Part shown: positions 58,651-64,000 of the stretch, piece after piece | How positions within the stretch are numbered: the first letter of the stretch is position 1 | Layout of the letters: every line of letters begins with the position of its first letter | DNA from: Thuidium tamariscinum | Lineage: Eukaryota; Streptophyta; Bryopsida; Hypnales; Thuidiaceae | DNA: 64,000 nt | Assembly (NCBI GenBank): GCA_947034885.2 | Contig: OX344753.2 | Location: 22,320,001-22,384,000 of the forward strand | Direction of reading: 5' to 3' | Position numbers and translations under genes: made by a program | The notes under the pieces: model-generated | Databases searched by the model: none | What the model was told of the DNA's origin: nothing | The model's input: the letters and a program-made list of their open reading frames with translations, nothing else

Positions 58651-61600
58651 ATTTGATCATTCCCCTAGATTTGAACCCCTATACTATAGTCCTGGGTTTT
58701 GTGGGATTAGACAAAACTTAGACTACATAAATGCAGGCAGTTCCTACTTGTAGTGTATTGTATCTACTAAGCCTAAGTGGATGTTGATGTGGCATGAAGG
58801 TAAGAGTGCTTCTTTGGCCAATAATGAAGGGAATTCTTTTGATGATCTCTTATTGTTTTTAAGAATTTTCCATAAAGAAGTTGTTACAAATTAAAGAGAA
58901 ATATAGATTTGAAGAGATTGAGGTTGTTATTATGCATTTGGATTGACAAAGGTCCAATAGAAAGAACCATTGACGACAAGTTGGAGGTTAGACTATGGTT
59001 ATTCAACATGACATGAAGACGATGTACATCACACATAGCATAGGTGGTTTGAATCTATAGAATTTTACATTCTTTTTCAAACTTTGAGAACAATTGGCAA
59101 TTGAAGTGCATGACACAATATGTACAAAGTCTACAACATACACTAAAGAGCATTTAGAAGAACATAGGAAAGATGTCACCTAAAATTTATACAAGTGCTG
59201 TAAGATGTTGGGCTTCCGATATAAAGTATGGAGTTGTAAAAATTATGTAGCCTATGAAGTTATACTCATTCAAATTCACCATGTGAAGCTAGTGGGCTCC
59301 AATATATGCACATGTTCATCACCTCTCATCACTCATTCTACCCACCTATTGAGGTCTCATACTTTGGGATTTTGTAGTATAATTGCAATCAAAGTTTTCA
59401 AGTGTTGGAATCATGAGTGCCACCCAATTTGCTTGAGAAAGGAGTAGTAAGTGTTGCCTTTTATGATTAGAATTGACCCCTATCATTGTACAAAGTGCCT
59501 TAATGGCACCAATTAGAGTTGGTAAGTGAAGTTCGTGAATGAGTTTCATATATTGACAAACAAAGTTTGTGAATGAAGTTTATGAGTGTTGTGTCTACCA
59601 TCAACAAGAATCAAATCCTTGATTTAAACAACTTTGGTAGTTTCTTTTGAATATAGTTTTATGCCACTCATATCACAATTTTGATTGGAGTGTTTGTGGA
59701 ATTTCTGTAGTTTGATTAACATGAGTGTAAGACCCTTTGATTGGTTGTTTTTTGGAGACCAAATTAATTCATTTCTCAAATCAAAGTCATCTACTTGGTC
59801 GTGGTAGTTGTTAATAGGCAACAACATGCAAGTACTATGATTAATAGTTGGTGGTAAATTTTAGGCAAGCTATATGAAAATTGCATTTACGTGAACATGT
59901 CTGAAACAAGTACAATAGTGCCAAGCCTAATTACCTTAAAAAATTATTCTTTTCTATTTATACAAATTCTTATCTTTAAGTTTATGGAATTTGTAAATAC
60001 TAGGAATAGACCCTTGGCTAAGATTTTCATAGCAATTCCAAACCCTAGTATTCTTGAAATTCCTATGGTGAGAATCAAGAGATGTTAGTATTGAACTTGT
60101 AGGAACTTGATATTTGTGTCTATATTGTATGTTGCTGCACTTCAAGTAGTTTGTCTTAGGGGCTTTGGATTTTAAATGCACCTATTTAGAATAATCTTTT
60201 ATAATGAGAGCATATTGAATATCAACATGTGTCTATTATATAAAATTTAAATGATATCCTTAATTACTTTAGAAAAAATTTGTAATTGGTTAAAAGAATT
60301 AAATTTTTTTGAATAGTCTATAAATAGAAAATATGTTCAATGTTTAAAGTGTCCCAAATAGTTTTAGTTCACTTGACCTCTAAATGCCTAATTATCCATT
60401 TTATGCTCACTATTTCAATTTAGAAGATCATAGCCAAATTCTACGATTTTTATTTTTTTGGAATTTCATATTTTTCTTGTGTACTTTGTAAACTTGTATT
60501 TTGATGGGTAGAAATAAATTTTAATCTAGACAAAAGTTCTATTGTACCTTGTATGATTTTTGAAAGTCAAACACTAAAATACTACAAGAAATGCTCACTT
60601 TAGAGTGTCTTGGAAATGAAACCTAACCAATTGAAGGTCATCCTTGGAAACAAACCCATGGGTTTGTAAGTAGGCTATAGTTGATTGGTTGGAGAAAAAA
60701 GTGATTGGGCATGGTCAAGTGAAAATTTTGTTATCCTAATAAACCTCAATTGATTGCAAAACTTTAAGAACAACCTTCTATTGCTCTAATCTTTGTGAAA
60801 ATTAGCATGCATATTTTTAATAATTCATATTGCATTTTCTAGAAATGAAAAATTGTTCTTTTGTAAAAATTTGAAGAATTGGTCTCCAAAGGCATTTTGT
60901 TGGGCATGACTTCTTTTTTCAAAAATTAAATTTTGATTGAAGAAATTTCAAAATTTGTTTAGTCAAGGATTTGAGTATTGAAGGATAGACTAATTTTATA
61001 GTGGTGAGGATGATCCTATAGTTGAATTTCAAGAAATGATATATTCTAAAGAAATTATATCTTCATTTTAGAAACAATAGTATAGAGGTGATTTTTGAAG
61101 GAGGAATTTCCTTAAATATTTGAGGGTTGAATTCATTTTTCATCTTCTAATCTAGAGAGATTAGCATTTTTCTTTTCCTTCAATTATTTATTGATATGAA
61201 TTAGTTATTTTTTTCATTAAATTCTTTTTTGTCTAGCTTTGAAAAAAATTGATACATTGTTGGAGGTTTAATAAAATATGGGTGAAATAATGAATGATAA
61301 TATATATATTTGATGATATTTTGATGCATAAAATATCTTTCATCAATATTAATGCATTGTTGAAGGTTACTTCCTACTATTAATTTCTAATGAATGAGCT
61401 TGTCAATTTAAAAAAAAAAAGACTTTTCAATGTTTGGATGACAACTACTAGTTAATAATAGAAAATCTTATGGATGGGTATATATATGTAGATATTTCTA
61501 TCCAATTCTCTTTCATTCACATGCATTTTGGAAAGCATTCTTCAATTTCAAAGTGGGGCTCCCTTTTCTTTCCATAAATCAAGACCTATTTTAGTATATA

Positions 61601-62340
61601 ACATCTTAAATGAAAATTTGACATGTATTATAGATCACTACAATGCAAATGTTTTTTTTTATTACAATAAAACTATAACTTACTGTAAAAATCCCCTCCT
61701 ACCTCCCCATTCAAGAATATTATGCAAAGTGCAATTGTGCTAGTTGCTCTAACACCATTGTTAATAGTACTTGACAAATTCATCTTTGCAAAATACAAGG
61801 ACATTATTTTGTTGCAAGAATTCATTATTTATACTACCTATGCAACTCAACATTTTATATTTCATTTAATTACAAGATTCCTTGTGGCTCAAAGACAAAA
61901 GAATCTCCACCATTGTTAATCCTATAAACTATTTGTTGAAGAAAAAGTAGTTTTGGCAGAGTTATTATCTTCAATAATTTACAATTTCTATGGTGCCAAA
62001 GAGAATATTTTGGTAGAGTCAAGCATTTATTGTGCACTTATTCAAAAATCACCAAGGTGGACTTTTTTGCCATTTTGTTGAAGCAAGCAGTGTTAATGTT
62101 AGTGTGAGTATAGAATTTCTAAGCCTATGAGCTTGCGAGTCTATATTATAAACACCTTCTATAATTATAGATGTTCATGTTATAGATACCTATATTATAA
62201 ACTCTTTCCATGTTACAGTGCAACTATGTTATAGGTACATGTCTAATGATACCTTCAAATAGTTGTAGATACATACCTACAACTAGATTCAAGGCTTGGA
62301 GACTCACACACTAGCATCTTTGCACCCAGAGCTTACCAAC
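58651..62340. other. AT-rich spacer, nothing recognised
   Basis: TTGACCTCTAAATGCC at about 60379 resembles a TTAA-family terminus without a clear partner. Diverged TTATAGATACCT-type phrases occur at 62150-62290. No supported gene. Confidence 0.35.
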
Positions 62341-63318
62341 CCAAAAAAACAAAAATAATTGCGTGCTTACCAGAACAGAGACTCCTGATACGAACCCCAC
62401 CAGGAATCACCTCCACCACAAACCAAGTCCATAATCTACGGGATCCCAAGATTCTCAGCAAGGGGGGGTGCCCTGATACTGATACCAGAGAAGGGAGCCC
62501 TACCACGGGTGCTTAGGCTTGCGACGCGACGCGCACCTCGCTGGCTTCGCGGTTACAGGGCGCGTCCCTGGCCGCAGTCCAGAACACAATTGAATCAACA
62601 TCCCATTCAATGCAACTCCCAATTCGAATGTGTTCGTCGAAAAATTCCTCGGCACCCATCACGAATGCCATCACTTCTTCACTGGACAATGCGCAGATTT
62701 GAGTGCGAAGAGCTTGTCAATGTTAAGAATGGGAGCTCAGGGGCTTTAAATCTGGATGTCAATCTGTCACTCTGCATATTAATTTCCTGGGTTTTGATCG
62801 AGGACCGAGAAGGGGAAGACTGGGATGAAATTCACGGACCTGGAATTGGAAAGGCTCTGTAAGGGGCAAGAATTGCACAGGATTGTGAAGCGTGACGGGA
62901 TATACTCAAAGATTTGACGCCAATCACGGAGCTATGGAGGTGCGTAGAATTGTTATTGCATTGGAAGTTCATATTACGGAAGGACCCATTTTGGGCTCTC
63001 ACTTGGATTTGTTGCTGTACTGAACAGAGGCTCTACAAACGATGTTACGATATTGTGACAATTTGGCCGTAGCTCATTGTGAGCTGTGCTGAGACGGTTC
63101 AATCTTTGATTTCCGGAGACAAATTTCTGTGAGAGAGCCGTTTTATTGCTAAGATTGTGAGAAATAATCGATTTCTGATTGTGTGCCTCAGTAACAGCTG
63201 TGCAATCTATCAATACCCAGTGAGTTATGTTTTTAATCATTTCGCTTCCCACCGAATATTGATAATCGTGATTGATTTTTGGTTTTGATCAAACTCGGAA
63301 TTGATTATGCCTTCACTG

Positions 63319-63365
63319 AGATTCAGATTATTTCTTCATACACTTTGAAGAAATAATCTGAATCT
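63319..63365. repeat. Perfect 19-20-bp inverted repeat with 7-nt loop
   Basis: GATTCAGATTATTTCTTCA (63320-63338) is exactly inverted at 63346-63364 across the loop TACACTT. One more A-T pair closes it at 63319/63365. It is an unusually strong hairpin in gene-like sequence. Confidence 0.9.
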
Positions 63366-63909
63366 TTAAGAGTGGGAAACAGTAGTGGTTGTGATTCAGT
63401 GATTTGGGGGTTGTAACGAGCCTGTTGTTGTGAATTGTTGTAGTTGGCTGCTCCAATTTCACGATAATAGTAGATATCAAAGTAGTGTGATGGTAAATTG
63501 TTCAATCTCTTTTGTTTCGAGCATTGCATTAGGAGGATCAATTGGAGGGGGCAAATGTATTGGGCACTTTGCATACCTATTTCCTCTCCAAATTTACCAC
63601 GAATCTCCCACCATTGTAAGAATGAAGATGAGTCTTCAATCACAACGTTTAATTTTCAATGTTGAAAACCATTAAGCTTACCCACTTCCTTGAGGTGGTG
63701 AGGCGGGTGACATTTTCCAGCATTGGAAGAGTGAGTGTGCCAGATGTCAAGTTCTGGCCAATAATGAGAACCTAGAATGGTCGAAGTGGATGGTCGAAGT
63801 GATGGTCTAAAACCCGTTAATCTATGACATAATTATGACAGTTGCAAATACGGAAATCAAAGTTAATTTGAGCAAGCAATTGGTTGCTTTTAACAAAGGA
63901 CATCTGATG

Positions 63910-63933
63910 ACCCCTACTTGATGCAGTAGGGGT
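63910..63933. repeat. 9-bp perfect hairpin
   Basis: ACCCCTACT (63910-63918) pairs with AGTAGGGGT (63925-63933) around a 6-nt loop, TGATGC. Function unknown. Confidence 0.6.
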
Positions 63934-64000
63934 GTCGACCTTGGAATTCCTGCTCTGCAGTTTGTAAGTTTGACCCGCCCTTGTTGTGTGTGCAGAAACT

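Larger units (their letters stand above)
62341..64000. other. Gene-like but unassigned right edge
   Basis: Composition shifts sharply: a GC-rich block at about 62500-62580 is followed by balanced sequence to the end. Frames at 62509-62862 (+) and ATG 62825 (reading MKFTDLELERLCKGQ, stop near 62917) look coding-like but carry no recognisable domain. This could be the promoter, leader or first exon of a gene beyond the window. Confidence 0.3.

Noticed and set aside
60379-61133. Possible further TTAA-type element starting TTGACCTCTAAATGCC
   Set aside because: No convincing right terminus at the expected distance and the TTAA is not intact.

Overview
This window looks like nuclear DNA of a land plant. 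The evidence is GT-AG introns (one GC-AG), a plastid-targeted NAD-malate dehydrogenase with an N-terminal transit peptide, a plant-type receptor-like kinase, telo-box motifs (TAGGGTTT), and plant transposon ends (Stowaway CTCCCT..., EnSpm/CACTA CACTAGAAGAAAA). Short GC-richer genes sit among very AT-rich, repeat-filled spacers. Together with the protein style this suggests a non-seed plant such as a bryophyte, but the species cannot be fixed from the sequence alone.

Four genes are well supported. (1) 813-3721 (+), five exons: plastidial NAD-malate dehydrogenase, 409 aa, with every catalytic residue at the family spacing. (2) 12172-16713 (+), twelve exons: palmitoyl-protein thioesterase (PPT1-like), 321 aa, with an intact Ser-Asp-His triad, a 7-codon microexon, a GC-AG last intron and a Stowaway-type MITE inside intron 10. 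(3) 26556-28508 (+), single exon: SPARK-type receptor-like kinase (RKF3-like), 650 aa. A degraded second copy of its 3' end lies directly downstream. (4) 31094-29814 (-): a trihelix/SANT-like DNA-binding protein of about 426 codons. An in-frame TGA falls inside its DNA-binding domain at a position where related proteins usually have Cys. It is a recent pseudogene, a polymorphism or a sequence error.

The other roughly 50 kb is transposon-derived or unrecognised. At least five repeat families were reconstructed by eye. One is a ~930-bp family with TTAACCCCTAAA...TTTAGGGGTTAA ends (four full-length copies and one short relative) whose TTAA/CCC termini resemble piggyBac. Another is a ~1.05-kb non-autonomous CACTA family (three copies) with arrays of short subterminal repeats. 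A ~275-bp TA-flanked mariner-like MITE is present in four copies. A ~430-bp MITE lies just upstream of the thioesterase gene and in a nested cluster at 20.4-21.6 kb. Finally, a ~740-bp family built around a 325-bp fold-back is present twice in opposite orientations.

Other structures are a near-perfect 61-bp tandem array (18.07-18.44 kb), a 4 x ~108-bp diverged tandem repeat (33.3-33.7 kb), and a 3-kb field (55.7-58.6 kb) peppered with a degenerate AACYAATTGTTT motif. From 62.4 kb to the right edge base composition becomes gene-like again, but no gene could be identified. No tRNA, rRNA or CRISPR was seen. The genes form no pathway or operon. They are independent eukaryotic loci: a plastid carbon enzyme, a lysosomal/vacuolar-type depalmitoylase, a plasma-membrane receptor kinase and a nuclear DNA-binding protein.
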